NCBI GenBank assembly: GCA_964036045.1
Contig: OZ038393.1
Span: 47,174,429-47,238,428, forward strand
DNA length: 64,000 nt
Source: Eutreptiella sp. 'Long Island Sound 2002'
Lineage: Eukaryota; Euglenozoa; Euglenophyceae; Eutreptiales; Eutreptiaceae
Direction of reading: 5' to 3'
The translations under genes and the position numbers were made by a program. Positions 50,322 to 61,086 of this stretch are shown here, in pieces. Within the stretch, counting starts at the first letter, position 1. The number at the start of each line of letters is the position of its first letter. Under the pieces are notes generated by a model. The model was not told the origin of the DNA. It saw nothing but the letters and a program-made list of their open reading frames with translations, and searched no databases.

Positions 50322-52241
50322 ATGGTAAACTGGCAGGAAGCGGGTAGGTTGTGGCCGCGGCCCCACCCCCATGCGGCACGCCTGCTGCGTGGGTTGGTCT
50401 GGGACCAGCACTACCGCCACAGCCACCCCCAGTGTGAAGGCGGCATGCCCGGGAGCTTCGAGCTCCGCGAGGACATGGGGGAGGACCGCCTGCGGGCAGT
50501 GGAGGAGTGGCTGCGGGCGGAAGGCTACCAGTGGCGCTTCCGCCGCAAGCGCTGGCGGACCTGGACCCGGCCGGACAGGCCCGGCGAAGGGTTGCGCCCC
50601 GACGGGATCGAGGAGGACGAGACCCCCAACGAGTACCCGTCGGGGGCCTCGATCAACGTCTCCATGTGGGACGTGATCGAGAAGAAGTTCCCGGAGCTGG
50701 GGAACGAGCGCAGGCTGCAGGGCAGCAGCGCGTCTCCTGAGAAGGAGAAGCGTTCTGCCGGGGACAGGAAGCGGGAGCGGAAGTGGCGGGAGTACCAGGA
50801 GTCCCTGGCCGCCGAAGCCGCCCAAGGCGCCAAGGGCGGAACCCCAGCCCCCAGTCCCCAACGGGCCAATGGTGGTCATCACCCCGGCTCCACCACCCTT
50901 GGCGACTACATCAAAGTCGCCAGGCAGACCAAGGCCAAGCCCCGTCCGCTGCTCCTGAAGCCCCAGCAGGCCTCAGCAGGCCCCAGCAGCGACGTGGAGT
51001 CGGCCCACCGCGAGAGGATGCCGGCCGACCAGGCCAGCTCCAGCAGCAGCGCCGCTCCCGCCCAAAGGGACGTGGCGCGCGCCTGTGAGCGCGTCTGTGG
51101 GGCGCCCTGCAACCTTCGGGTTGCCCGGCAACGGGCCACGCAGCAGAACGCTGCCGTGGAGGGCGCCATCGGCATCGCCCATGAGGAGGCCACCGAGTGG
51201 GGCAGAGGCATGGACTACCACGCCTCGAAAGTGGCAGCCATCGCGGCCGGTCTCACGGCTGCGGCCGCCCATGAGGCAGTGGCTGCCCGGATCAGGGCAA
51301 CCGACGAGGAAGCCCGCCGGACGCAGGAGGCCATTGCCTGCAAGGAGGCCGAGGTGAAGGCGCTGGAAGAGGCGCTTGCCCAAGAGAGAGCAAAGAAGGA
51401 GGCGGAGGAAAGGGCCCACGCCGAGGCAACGGCTAAGGCCCAGGAGGACGCCGCCAAGAAGGAAACCATCGAGGCCGCGCGACGGAAGGTCGCTGAGGAG
51501 AAGGCCAAGACGGAGGCGGAGCTGGCAGCGTTGGAAGCGCAGAAGGCGCGGCTACAGCAGGCCCGGGAAGCCGAGGCGGCTCGTGCTCGGGAGGAAGCCG
51601 AAGCGCGGGCTGCGGCAGCCACCGCCGCTGCAATGGAGGAGGCAGAGGCCAAACTCCGCCGCGAGACTCCCCCGGGAGTATCACCAGTGGAGACCCTTCG
51701 AAAGCTTTTCGAAGGGGACGCCTCCTCCAGGATGACGCTGGATGAGGCGGACACGGGCAGCAGTGGGAGCAGTGGCACCACCGCCCATCGACGGAGGAAG
51801 GGCAAGGGGAAGACCCCCGAGAGGCCGCGGAGGCCAGCGGGTGGACACCCCCACGACAGTGACCCCTTCTTCACCGCCAGTGACGGGGATGAACGAGGCC
51901 GCCGACATCGCCAAGTGGTGGCCTGGACGGGCGGAGGAGGCGGAGACGTCCCCATGGCACCGGAATGTGAGGATGAGGATCTCCCTCCTCCCTACCGGAG
52001 CTCGGAGTCTTCCGTGACCGAGACGCCCAGGTGGGGCGACATGGAAGAGGATGACGACATGGACTTCGGCATCACGAAGAGGCGCCCATCCTCGGACCCA
52101 CCGAGGCGACCCGGCGGAGGTCCACCGGGACCCCCTGGCGGAGGACCATCAGGACCCCCTGGAGGACGTCCACCAAGTGGACCCCCTGGAGGCGGACCAC
52201 CGGGCGGGGGAGGACCCCCTGGACCGGGCGGACCCGGCTGA
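50322..52241 (+). CDS. Element 3 5' ORF: coiled-coil, Gly/Pro-rich protein upstream of gag
   Basis: 640 codons from an ATG. A compact N-terminus (NWQEAGRLWPRPHPHAARLL, LRAVEEWLRAEGYQWRFRRK) is followed by a basic linker. A long Ala/Glu/Lys/Arg segment (residues ~300-440, EEARRTQEAIACKEAEVKAL and onward) is predicted as a coiled coil by its charge pattern. Acidic stretches come next, including DEDLPPPYRSSES, where PPPY matches the PPxY late-domain pattern of retroviral Gag. A Gly/Pro repeat ends at TGA (52239-52241). After that TGA the same frame continues Gly/Pro-rich into gag, so the two may be one polyprotein broken by GGA to TGA, or by a leaky stop. No named domain. Confidence 0.6.
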   Translation: MVNWQEAGRLWPRPHPHAARLLRGLVWDQHYRHSHPQCEGGMPGSFELREDMGEDRLRAVEEWLRAEGYQWRFRRKRWRTWTRPDRPGEGLRPDGIEEDETPNEYPSGASINVSMWDVIEKKFPELGNERRLQGSSASPEKEKRSAGDRKRERKWREYQESLAAEAAQGAKGGTPAPSPQRANGGHHPGSTTLGDYIKVARQTKAKPRPLLLKPQQASAGPSSDVESAHRERMPADQASSSSSAAPAQRDVARACERVCGAPCNLRVARQRATQQNAAVEGAIGIAHEEATEWGRGMDYHASKVAAIAAGLTAAAAHEAVAARIRATDEEARRTQEAIACKEAEVKALEEALAQERAKKEAEERAHAEATAKAQEDAAKKETIEAARRKVAEEKAKTEAELAALEAQKARLQQAREAEAARAREEAEARAAAATAAAMEEAEAKLRRETPPGVSPVETLRKLFEGDASSRMTLDEADTGSSGSSGTTAHRRRKGKGKTPERPRRPAGGHPHDSDPFFTASDGDERGRRHRQVVAWTGGGGGDVPMAPECEDEDLPPPYRSSESSVTETPRWGDMEEDDDMDFGITKRRPSSDPPRRPGGGPPGPPGGGPSGPPGGRPPSGPPGGGPPGGGGPPGPGGPG

Positions 52242-54630
52242 GGCCCTCCTGGAGGACCCCCTGGGGACCCCGACGACCCGCCAGGGAACGGCGACCCGGA
52301 TACCACCTGGCGGTGGATTGTCTACCTCCGCAGGAGGGTCTTTTCCCTCGAGTGCGAGGTAGACACGGGCAAGGGCGAGATGGCTCGCATCTCCACGGTC
52401 GCCGCGCGCGCGCAGAAGGAGCTGGACATCGCCAGGGCCGAGACCAAGTCGCTGACCAACGTCGTCAGCGGCCTGCAGGAGAGGCTGGACGCGCTGGAAG
52501 CCCGTGGGAACGTCGGCAGCGACCACCCACCCCTGGAGTCTGGCTCGTCGGACGACGGCTGGGGACCCGGACCAGGTCCAGGCAGACCCCATGCCCCCGG
52601 CGGAGCCCCCAGGAGTCGCCCCAGCGCCAGTGCCCCCTCTTTCACCGCCCCCTCTCACCACAGCGCGGGCCGCCGCAACGAGCGCGTGCCGCCCGGCAGT
52701 GGCAGTGAGGAATGGCGCGATGAGTGGCTCAGCGCGGACTACCACAACCGCCGTGCTCCACCGCGGACGCCTGTACGCCCCCGACGCCCGGCACCAGCCC
52801 CGGTGCCAATCCCCAGGGCTGGAGGACGTTATGGTGGACTCAGGGATGAGGTCCCCAGAGGAGACGTGGAGTGGGATGTCGGTGAAGGTGAGGACCTGGA
52901 TCTGGACCTGGAGGAGTTCGACATCAGCCCGCCGCGTGGTGTACGACGGGAGGCCGCTGAACTCAGCCGCCGGCGCCGTGATGAGGATGCGTACATGGAA
53001 GCAGTACGGCGTGAACATTTTGGTTCAGCGTACGTGGAGGAACCGCGGCGTAGCCACAGGGGTTCCATGGAGGAGATGGACGTGGCGGCCGTGGGAGTCC
53101 GTGGGCGAGGCCGATGGGAACCTCGGTCGACCTCGCGGCCGGCGTTCATGGTCTCTAAGGCCGCGGACGCCGCCGTGTGGGAAGACTTGAAGGACATCAA
53201 GCCCCGCATGTACGATGGAAACCCCCTCAACCTCGACCGCTTCTTGGAGAAGCTGGACGATTGGGGGCTGGCCGTCACTGAAGACCTGCCTCCCGCGGAT
53301 GCGGAGAGATATGTCTTCAAACGGTTCAGGTACCGCCTGCCGGAAGTGCTCGGCGAGCTATACTTCGTGGCGACCAAGGAGGGGAGAGTCAAGACCCTCA
53401 AGGAAGCCAAGAAGTGGCTCAATGAGCAGGAGCGGGTGGACGCTCCGCAGGTGGCTGCCAAGCGCTGGAAGTCCATCAAGCTTGAGCATGATGGACGGGA
53501 GATCCGCCTACGAGATTGGCAGACTTCCGAGGGAAATACACCCTCTTCCGCCGCAACGTGGAGGATTGGAACGAGGGTGACGAGCAGGCTCGCCTGCTCT
53601 CCATGCTGCCAGAGGCATGGATCAAGAGGGTCACCAAGGAGGAATCCAAGAGGGCCAAGTCCAACCACACGGTCAAGATGATGCTCCCCAAGGAGTATCA
53701 TACGAACGTGGTGGCTTGGGGGAAAAAGAACGTGGCCCGGGATGTCAAACGGCACTCCCTGCGGAACGCTCTTCTCATCACCGTCTCGGGCGATCGCGAG
53801 AAGACCGCGATGTGGCGCCTTGACGATTGTGAGTTGAGCGGCCAGACCATCCGTCTGCAGCCCATCCCGGCGCGGATGAGCTGCGACGAGATCCTGGAGT
53901 GGGTTGGCGAGGAAGTACTCAAGGAGTACCGAAACCTCCACCACACCCGCGGGTTGAGGCCCGGCGACCGCGACGTCAACTACGTTGGCGAGGGACCTGG
54001 CGGGGAAGATGCCATGGACCCAGCGGGAGCCGGCGGCGATGAGACTCTCGTCGACGACGACGACGACGATGAGCCCGCCGAAGTGGCCGTTTGTGCCTTC
54101 GTGGCCAGGAACCTGAGCGCGGGGAGCAAACCGGGAAACTGGAAGCCCCTGCAGCAGGGTTGGAGGAGCAGGAGAAGAGGGACCCTCGCCGCATTGGCGA
54201 CCCTCCGCTGTCCTTTGGGGAGTTCATACGAGCTCACCCGCAGGGCTGTTTCGTGTGTTATGGGAGGAAGAAAGGCTTCAACCATGACCACCGAACATGC
54301 CCCGTCCACAAGGCCGACACGGAGGCTTACAAGAAGGCGCACGGGTCGAAGAAGCGTGCGCCCGCGGGTATCCGGGAAGCCAAAATGGAGGTCGACAAGG
54401 ACGAGCTGGCCAAGCTGATGTCGTCGGTGGGGACCGAGTTGGCCAAGGAGATCCAGGAGATCAAGCGGAACTGGGTCCCCAGGTCGGACAACAAGAACAA
54501 GGAGAACAACCAGAATGACCAGAACAAGGACAAGGACAAGAACAAGGGTAAGAAAGGGGGAAGGAAGAAGGGCATCAGCGAGGTTGATGCGGAGGAGAAC
54601 ACCCCTTCCTCCACAACCGACGCCCCCTAG
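52242..54630 (+). CDS. gag: Gag of Ty3 element 3 (three frame segments)
   Basis: Frame 1 runs from 52242 (GPPGGPPGDPDD) through TWRWIVYLRRRVFSLECEVD and a coiled-coil-like part to the capsid-like core (YDGNPLNLDRFLEKLDDWGL, FKRFRYRLPEVLGELYFVAT). A one-base loss near 53516 moves coding to ADFRGKYTLFRRNVEDWNEG and beyond. Another near 54163, in a G run, moves it to GLEEQEKRDPRRIGDPPLSF. A Cys/His knuckle of the type C-x2-C...H...C (CFVCYGRKKGFNHDHRTC) lies at about 54250-54300. A Lys/Asn-rich tail (KNKENNQNDQNKDKDKNKG) ends at TAG 54628-54630, and pol continues in the same frame. Role: particle structural protein. Confidence 0.78.
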
Positions 54631-54633
54631 CGG
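54628..54633 (+). promoter_or_regulatory. gag-pol stop codon in a possible readthrough context (TAG CGG)
   Basis: The gag frame ends TAG and is followed by CGG, then 149 sense codons in frame to the protease motif DTGAQVS. Same arrangement as elements 1 and 2. Confidence 0.5.
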
Positions 54634-57600
54634 AGCCCCTGCAGCCAAGGGCCCCAGCTAGGGCGGTCGCAGGATGGTGACGTGGGAAGCGCCGAACCAT
54701 CCCAGTCGGGAGTCGATAAGCACAAGGGGACTGCCGCGGGCGGAAGGCCCGGTCCGGCGCCCAGTCGCAGAGGCGGGGTGAGGGCAAGTGAAGGCACGAA
54801 CCCTTGCACCCGTCCGTCCTTCGCGACCAAGAATGTGTTTGATGTACTACAGGATCTATCCGAGAGTATCGGAGGATCACCCGGACCGCAGCTGGATGCT
54901 GCAGATGGGCAGCCTGAGCCCATTGTCCACGACCTGCACCAGTCGCTTGTGGAGCTTCTGGAACGGCCGGAGATCCTGAGTTTGCACGCCGTGCGCCGTG
55001 TCGGTCGCGAGCGGCAGTTGCATCTTAAGGTCCGCGCCTTATGCGGGGAAGTGGAAAAGGTTTTGGACGTGTTAGTCGACACGGGAGCTCAAGTCAGCTT
55101 GGTCAAGGCTGACCTGCTCCCGCCAGAGTGTCTTACCGACAGTCGGAAACCTGTCAGGCTGAAGGTGGCGAACGGCCAGTACATGGTGGGAGGCACGAAG
55201 GAAGCGGCCATTGGGCTGCAGTTCGTGAACCATCGTGAGCTGAGCCGCCCAGACCTCGGCAAGGAAATCCTCCTGCACGGTCGCTTCTACGAGGCCGAGA
55301 TGGACTGGGACATGATCGTCGGGTACGACTTCATGATGGAGACGGACTCCGGCGTCCTCCCGGCCCAGGCCTCCATGACCCTGTACCAGGACGACCAACT
55401 CTCGTGGCTTTCGTCACCTGAGCACCATGTGGAATGCCAATGGATCCACCCCGAACGCGATCAGCTCAAAGTGGCCGCGCTGGACACTAAGCCCACTGGG
55501 CCAGCAAACCAGGAGTACGGCGTAAGGCCGGAAGTGGCGAACCGAGTGGTCGCAGACCTGGGGGCTTCGGATCTGGCCCTGGATGCGTTCTCTTCAGGAA
55601 CCTCCGCCCATCTGCGGGTGTGTGAGAAGTACTGGAGCGCACAGGACTCCGCGTGGAAGAAGCACTGGGGTCCGCATCAGGGCTTGATGTGGATCCATTG
55701 CCCCCGTTGGGACATTCCAAGAGCGATAGCGAAGATTCGCAAGGACCGCTCCAAGGCAGTGCTGGTTGTTCCTATGGGATGCACCGAGGAGGAAAGTACC
55801 CGACATTGGGTAGCCTCATTGACCAACATGACCTTGAACAAGGTCGTCCTACCGGCTGGAGAGAGTGTCTATCAGGACGCTAAGGGACAGCCCATGCCAC
55901 CCCAGAGATGGCCAACGGAATTCCACTATGTGGATGGGGGCCTTGATCAGGCCGACGCCACGGACTTCGTGTGTGTCAACCGCATCATAGCAGAGCCCTG
56001 GCGGCAATGCTTTGCGGTTCCCCCTGTTGACATCGAAGAATCGGATTCGGAAGACCCCCTCACTGAAGAGGAGTGGGATCTGGTTCAGGGGTATATGGAT
56101 CAGCCCTTTCACGACTGGGGAAACCAGCGTGAGGGCAAAGGCCAGGACAAAGCCTGGTGGGAAGTGGACTCAATCGTCTCCGGTTCCTATGACGGGAATA
56201 CCTTCGTACAGAGGGTGCTGGATCACATGTCCAGCCAAGACGAGCCGCCTGGCGGTAACCGCCCCACCTACGGCGATCTATTCCGAGGCAAGACCAGAGA
56301 TGGCCCTTTGGGCCACCTGGGAAGACCACCTGAGCCGAAAGTGAGCGGGGTCGCTACCCCTCAAGTAAGCTCCGTGGTTCAAGTGCCCGGAAAAGCCAAG
56401 GCGGAGTCCGATGACTGCCCCAAGATCCAGGCGTTGAGGGCCAGGCTGAAGCAGAAGTATGGTGACACCTTCTTCAGCGGTAAGCCTGTGTTTCCCCCAC
56501 CGGTGCGTGGACCGTATGGCGAGGCCAAGATACGACTGAAGCAGGACCCCCTTGTGTACCGGCACCGGGAGTTTGCCCTGAGGGGCGAGAGGAAAGAGGC
56601 CATGGAGAAGATCCTCCGTGACTTCATCCAGAGAGGCTGCCTCGAGCCGTGCCACTCCGAATGGGCCTCTCCCTGCTTCGTCGTGCCCAAGAAGGTTGCC
56701 GGTGAGTGGCGGCTCGTGGTCGACTACCGCGGCCTAAACGCCCAAACGCAGCATGACAGCTATACGCTGCCCCTCATTGAGGACATGCTGCAAAAGCAAC
56801 ACCGGCGGAGGATCTTCACGGTGATTGACCTGAAACATGGTTATCATCAGATGCCTCTCGCCGAGGAGTCCCGTGCCTGCACAGCCATGAGCACCCCACT
56901 TGGACCTCTCCAGTGGAAGGTGATGCCCATGGGCGTTACCAACGGCAATGCGGCTTTTCAGCGGATGCTGGAGAACCTGCTTGAGCCGGTGCGTGACTGT
57001 GCGGACCCCTTCGTGGACGACGTGATCATCGCGTCCGGGGACCCCAGCATGAGCTACGAGGAGCTCCTGGAGGCACACGAGAGGGACGTCACTCGAGTGC
57101 TGGACCTTCTGGTTCGGCACAAACTCACGGGCAGCAGTGACAAGGCCACCATTGCGGTAAGCGAGGTGGTCTTCGCTGGCCATGTAGTCGGGAACGGGCA
57201 GCGAAAGCCCATACCTGGCAAAGTGGCCGCAATCGAGCACTGGGAAAAGCCCAAGACGGTCTCTGAGCTACGGGCGTATCTGGGGTTCTGCAATTACTAC
57301 TCGGGGTATATCAAGATGTATGCCGAGTATGCAGCCCCCATGACGACCATGCTCAAGGGCAACCGAGAGGAGACCAAGAAGGGGTCCAAGAAGGCTCTGG
57401 TCTGGACAGCTGATTCCGACCGTGCCTTTGAGGGGATGAAGCAGGCGCTGCTATCCGCAGTGGGTCTGCACCTCGTGGATCCGGACCGAGGGTTCGTCCT
57501 GCGGACCGACGCTTCCGACTACGCCATTGGCGCTGTGTTGGAGCAAGTGCTTGACGACGGGAGGCACGTGCCCGTGGCCTTCTGGAGCCGAGTCCTGGCG

Positions 57601-58470
57601 GAAGGCCAGAGACGGACGTGGACGCCCCGTGAAAAGGAGGCGTATGCCATCGTCATGGCTCTCAGGAAATGGGCTGGGTACATAGCCCTCCATCCCGTCA
57701 CCGTCTGCACCGACCATCAGAGTCTGCAGTCGTGGCACAAGGAGCACGTGGACACCCCCTCAGGTCCCGCCTCTCGACGGGCAAGATGGCATGAGACCTT
57801 GGCCAAGTTCGACCTCACGGTTGTGTATATTCCTGGAAAGGATAACACCGTGGCGGACTGTCTCAGTAGGTGGGCCTATCCCGCCAGCAAGGGCATGCAG
57901 GATATCTCTGCCCATGGCGATGAGGCTGAGACCGCTGAAGCCAAGAGGATCATCGAAATGGAGCGCCTGATGGAGGAGGAGGGTGCGAAATGCTTCGTCG
58001 TCATGGCCGCGGATGCCCCCCTCGCAACGAGGGTGAGCAGAGCGGTCAGAGTACTCGCCCCTGATGGAGCTGAGTCCGACAAGCACCTCTTCCCGGAGTC
58101 TTGCCTCCAGGACGACTGGACCGACGACTACGCCAAGTCTGAGGCCTTTGCGGCCGAGTATAGGGCTGTGACCGACCCTGATGACGGGCAGAAGTGGCCA
58201 AAGGGGCTGACTGAGGAAGATGGCAAGCTCTACCGGAATGGTAAGCTGCTAGTCCCAGAGTCCCGGGTGCTCGAGCTGTGTGAAGCTTGGCACCACCACA
58301 TGCTGCACCCAGGGGTCAAGAAGCAAGCCCTTGACATGCAGCGTCGGTTCGAGATCCACCATATCGTTCTCTACACCGCCATCAAGAAGGTCAGGAAGGG
58401 TTGCTCGGTCTGTCAGGCCTGCAATCCCGATAACCTGAAAATGTCAAGGGGGAACCCCAATGGACCCCGG
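54631..58470 (+). CDS. pol: Pol of Ty3 element 3: protease, Dam-like domain, RT, RNase H, integrase zinc domain
   Basis: Protease VLVDTGAQVSLV has its Asp codon at 55078-55080, with DMIVGYDFMMETDSG later in the domain. The Dam-like domain (about 55520-55945) reads DLALDAFSSGTSAHLRVCEK, GLMWIHCPRWDIPRAIAKIR, KAVLVVPMG and FHYVDGG. RT from about 56520 has LVVDYRGLNAQTQ, TVIDLKHGYHQM, MPMGVTNGNAAFQRML and the catalytic FVDD at 57010-57021. RNase H has LRTDASDYAIGAVL, REKEAYAIVMALRK, TDHQSLQSW and NTVADCLSRW. The integrase zinc domain has HHHMLHPGVKKQA and CSVCQAC. All catalytic residues that I can place are intact. The frame breaks near 58470 (NGPR then VPDQPMESVAMD), where one G is missing from a G run. 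Confidence 0.9.
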
Positions 58471-59615
58471 TTCCTGACCAGCCCATGGAGAGCGTGGCCA
58501 TGGACGTCTTCTCCATGCCCGAAGTGCACATTGGCAAGGAGACCTTTGACTGTGTGGTTCTCTGTGTGGACCGCCACAGCGGCTACGTTGTAGCCGTTCC
58601 GGCACGCAAAAAGTGGTTGCTTGCCAGAGAAGTGGCAGTCATGATGATTCGTCATTGGCTGACCGTCTTTGACATCCCCCGCACCATTTGCAGTGACCGA
58701 GGGCCCCAGTTTACTGGTGGCTGGTTCAAGGCTATGTGTTCCCTCATGGGAATACGTCATGTCAAGAGCGTCGCCTATCTCAGCCGGTCTAACGGCCGTG
58801 CTGAAGTGGCTGGACGGCATCTGTTCGAGAAGCTGCGCAAGATCCACATCACCAATCCGCGTCGGAACTGGTTTGAGGAGATGTGGCCTGCTCTGAAGGC
58901 CCATCATGACACCCCCACTCCGGGCGGTTTGTCCCCTCACCAGATTCTCTTCGGCAGGGACCCCCTGGGTAGGGGATTTTCCTTGTCTGGTGATGGCATG
59001 GCTATGGATGCCAAGCAGTTCTTTGCGCGGCAAGAGCAAACGGCGCGGGACATCCGCCAGCAGCTTGAGAAGGAGCATGCTGAGCGTCAGAAGTCCGCCC
59101 CGAGCTCGACAGCGCAGAAGTTCAGGGTGGGAGACCCGGTGTGGGTGATCAGACCCCGCCCTATGGGCACCCACCGCACCAAGACCTGGTTCACACCCGG
59201 CGAGGTGGTGCGCAGGATTGGTGAGGACACCTACCGCATCAAGGTGGGTCACGGACAGTTCCAGGAGCGCCACGAGAGTCAGCTCCGTGTGCGGGAACCC
59301 GACCTCCGTGGCCAACATGTGTCCCTGAGCTACGCCGCACATGAGGCAGATTCGGATGATGACTATGCTGAGCAGGACGACTATACTGTCGAGAAGATCC
59401 TGGCTCAGCGTCCGAAAGCCTCGGCACCCGGAGGTCTGGAGTTCAAGGTTCGTTGGCGAGGCTATGGGCCGTCCCACGATACCTGGGAATCCGTCTCCTC
59501 GTTCGTGCCGCGGGTCAATACTCCCTTCATGGAGTACATCCGCAAGCACAAGACCAAGATCCACGTCTCCGACTTGGCAGCACTCACCCGGGCGATCGCA
59601 GCCAGGGGTGCCTGA
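58471..59615 (+). CDS. pol: Pol of Ty3 element 3: integrase core and chromodomain
   Basis: Continues from the zinc domain after a -1 frame change. The D,D,E triad reads AMDVFSMP (Asp at 58503-58505), ICSDRGPQFTGGWF and SNGRAEVAGRHLFEKLRK, the last with Glu at the expected position. A linker with GDPVWVIRPRPMGT and TYRIKVGHGQFQERHESQLR leads to a chromodomain, DYTVEKILAQRPKASAP ... FKVRWRGYGPSHDTWESV (about 59380-59500). Ends in TGA at 59613-59615. With the frame restored this would be a complete integrase. In chromoviruses the chromodomain guides insertion to marked chromatin (established knowledge). Confidence 0.9.
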
Positions 59616-61075
59616 TCAGCGCCCTGAGCTCTCCCCTGATGGGCTTTGAGGCGCTTGTGAGGCCGACGAATCGTCCCTTACTTGCTTGCTCTCTTCCATC
59701 TTTCGGTGACAGAGTGGCCATATACCCCCCCGTGCTGAATCCAGAGGAGGATGGCCCCTCTCTTCAATTCTATTCGTCACTCCCCACCTGCTGAATCCTT
59801 GGGAAACCAGGTAGGGCGACTGACCTTCATTTTTCTGAGCTCCCCGGGCCTTGAAGCCCATACGACGTTGCGCAACGGATGCCGCTGTCATCGGCATTGC
59901 GATTTTTGGTGTGTGGTCTGGTCCCATGGCATTTGCGGGATCCAGACCAGTCGACGTGTGTCTCGAGACTATATATGGCCTGAACTCAGGCGTTTTCCTG
60001 TCCACCCTCCTGCATTGCCTTATCCTGACCGTGGCGTGGTTTGGCGCTCTGTCCAGAGCGTGTTTACACGCCTATTTACCCGGATTATTGCTTGTTTTTC
60101 TGCCCTCCAGGATATGTGCATCTGTATGTTAAGTGTCATCAGCCCATCGCTGAGGGATGGACTGTTTTTCACCACGAATCGGGATACAGAGGCGCCCTGA
60201 GTCGCCGTGTACATGTTCATACAGCCTGGTCCAGCCTGGACCAGTACCCGAATACAGATTCTACTGTTTGAGTGCCCGTGATACCGTGTTGCCCTATTCG
60301 CTGTGATGTGTGGAGATCCTGATGGCGCCAGGCGGGAAGCCCAGTTGCCTGACTACACTCCCAGCGGTCCGCCACTGTCAGTCCCAGTGTGAGCCTACCG
60401 ATTCGCAGACGCACTTGCATTCGGATGGCGGCCTCCGGTGCTCCTGACCTCGGTCAGTCTGCCTGGGAAACTGGTGGTTTGAGGAGTCGACGCCTCCGCC
60501 CACACTGCATGAGGACTCCCTCATGTATGGCCTTCGTGGCAGTAGGGCGAGGGAAAAGACGGCCTTGATGCCCGATCCCTTCAGGAGGAGTTCCCTTAAG
60601 ATCTGGGGTTCTTAAGGAGTTCGACTATGGCACTCTGGACTCGCGTCGTATGGATATGGACATGGTGCGCCCGAGGAAGGACCCGTGGGGACTCTCTGCA
60701 GTCGGCGGGCCTTGGGAAGCTTGGGGTAGCCTGATGGATCTTTGTGGTCGCTCTCGACCTGTGGGACGACCTCGGTTGTCGTGTGTCGCCTATGTTGGCC
60801 GTGTATGCCACTGCCACTGTGGTGGTGACCGTAGCAGCCGGCACCCGGTGCGCCTGGTATGGGTTAACGGGTCCTTTGGATGCCGAACAATCGCCGCCAG
60901 GACCCGGGACTTGATACTTGATACTGATACATGTGCTACGAGCTTATACAACATCATACCTATCTTACTGTGACTTACTGAAGTGAGGATGTGACACCCC
61001 CCCCCCTTTCAGGAAGTGGTCCTGGGTACCCGCTGCCATGCTTGGGTGTTATCGAGCCCCCCCAGGGTTTCCTCT
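59616..61075 (+). other. 3' non-coding region of Ty3 element 3
   Basis: About 1.46 kb between pol and the polypurine tract; no credible gene. Confidence 0.7.
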
Positions 61076-61086
61076 AAGGAGGGGGG
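61076..61086 (+). other. Polypurine tract of Ty3 element 3
   Basis: AAGGAGGGGGG directly before the TG of the right LTR. Confidence 0.9.
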
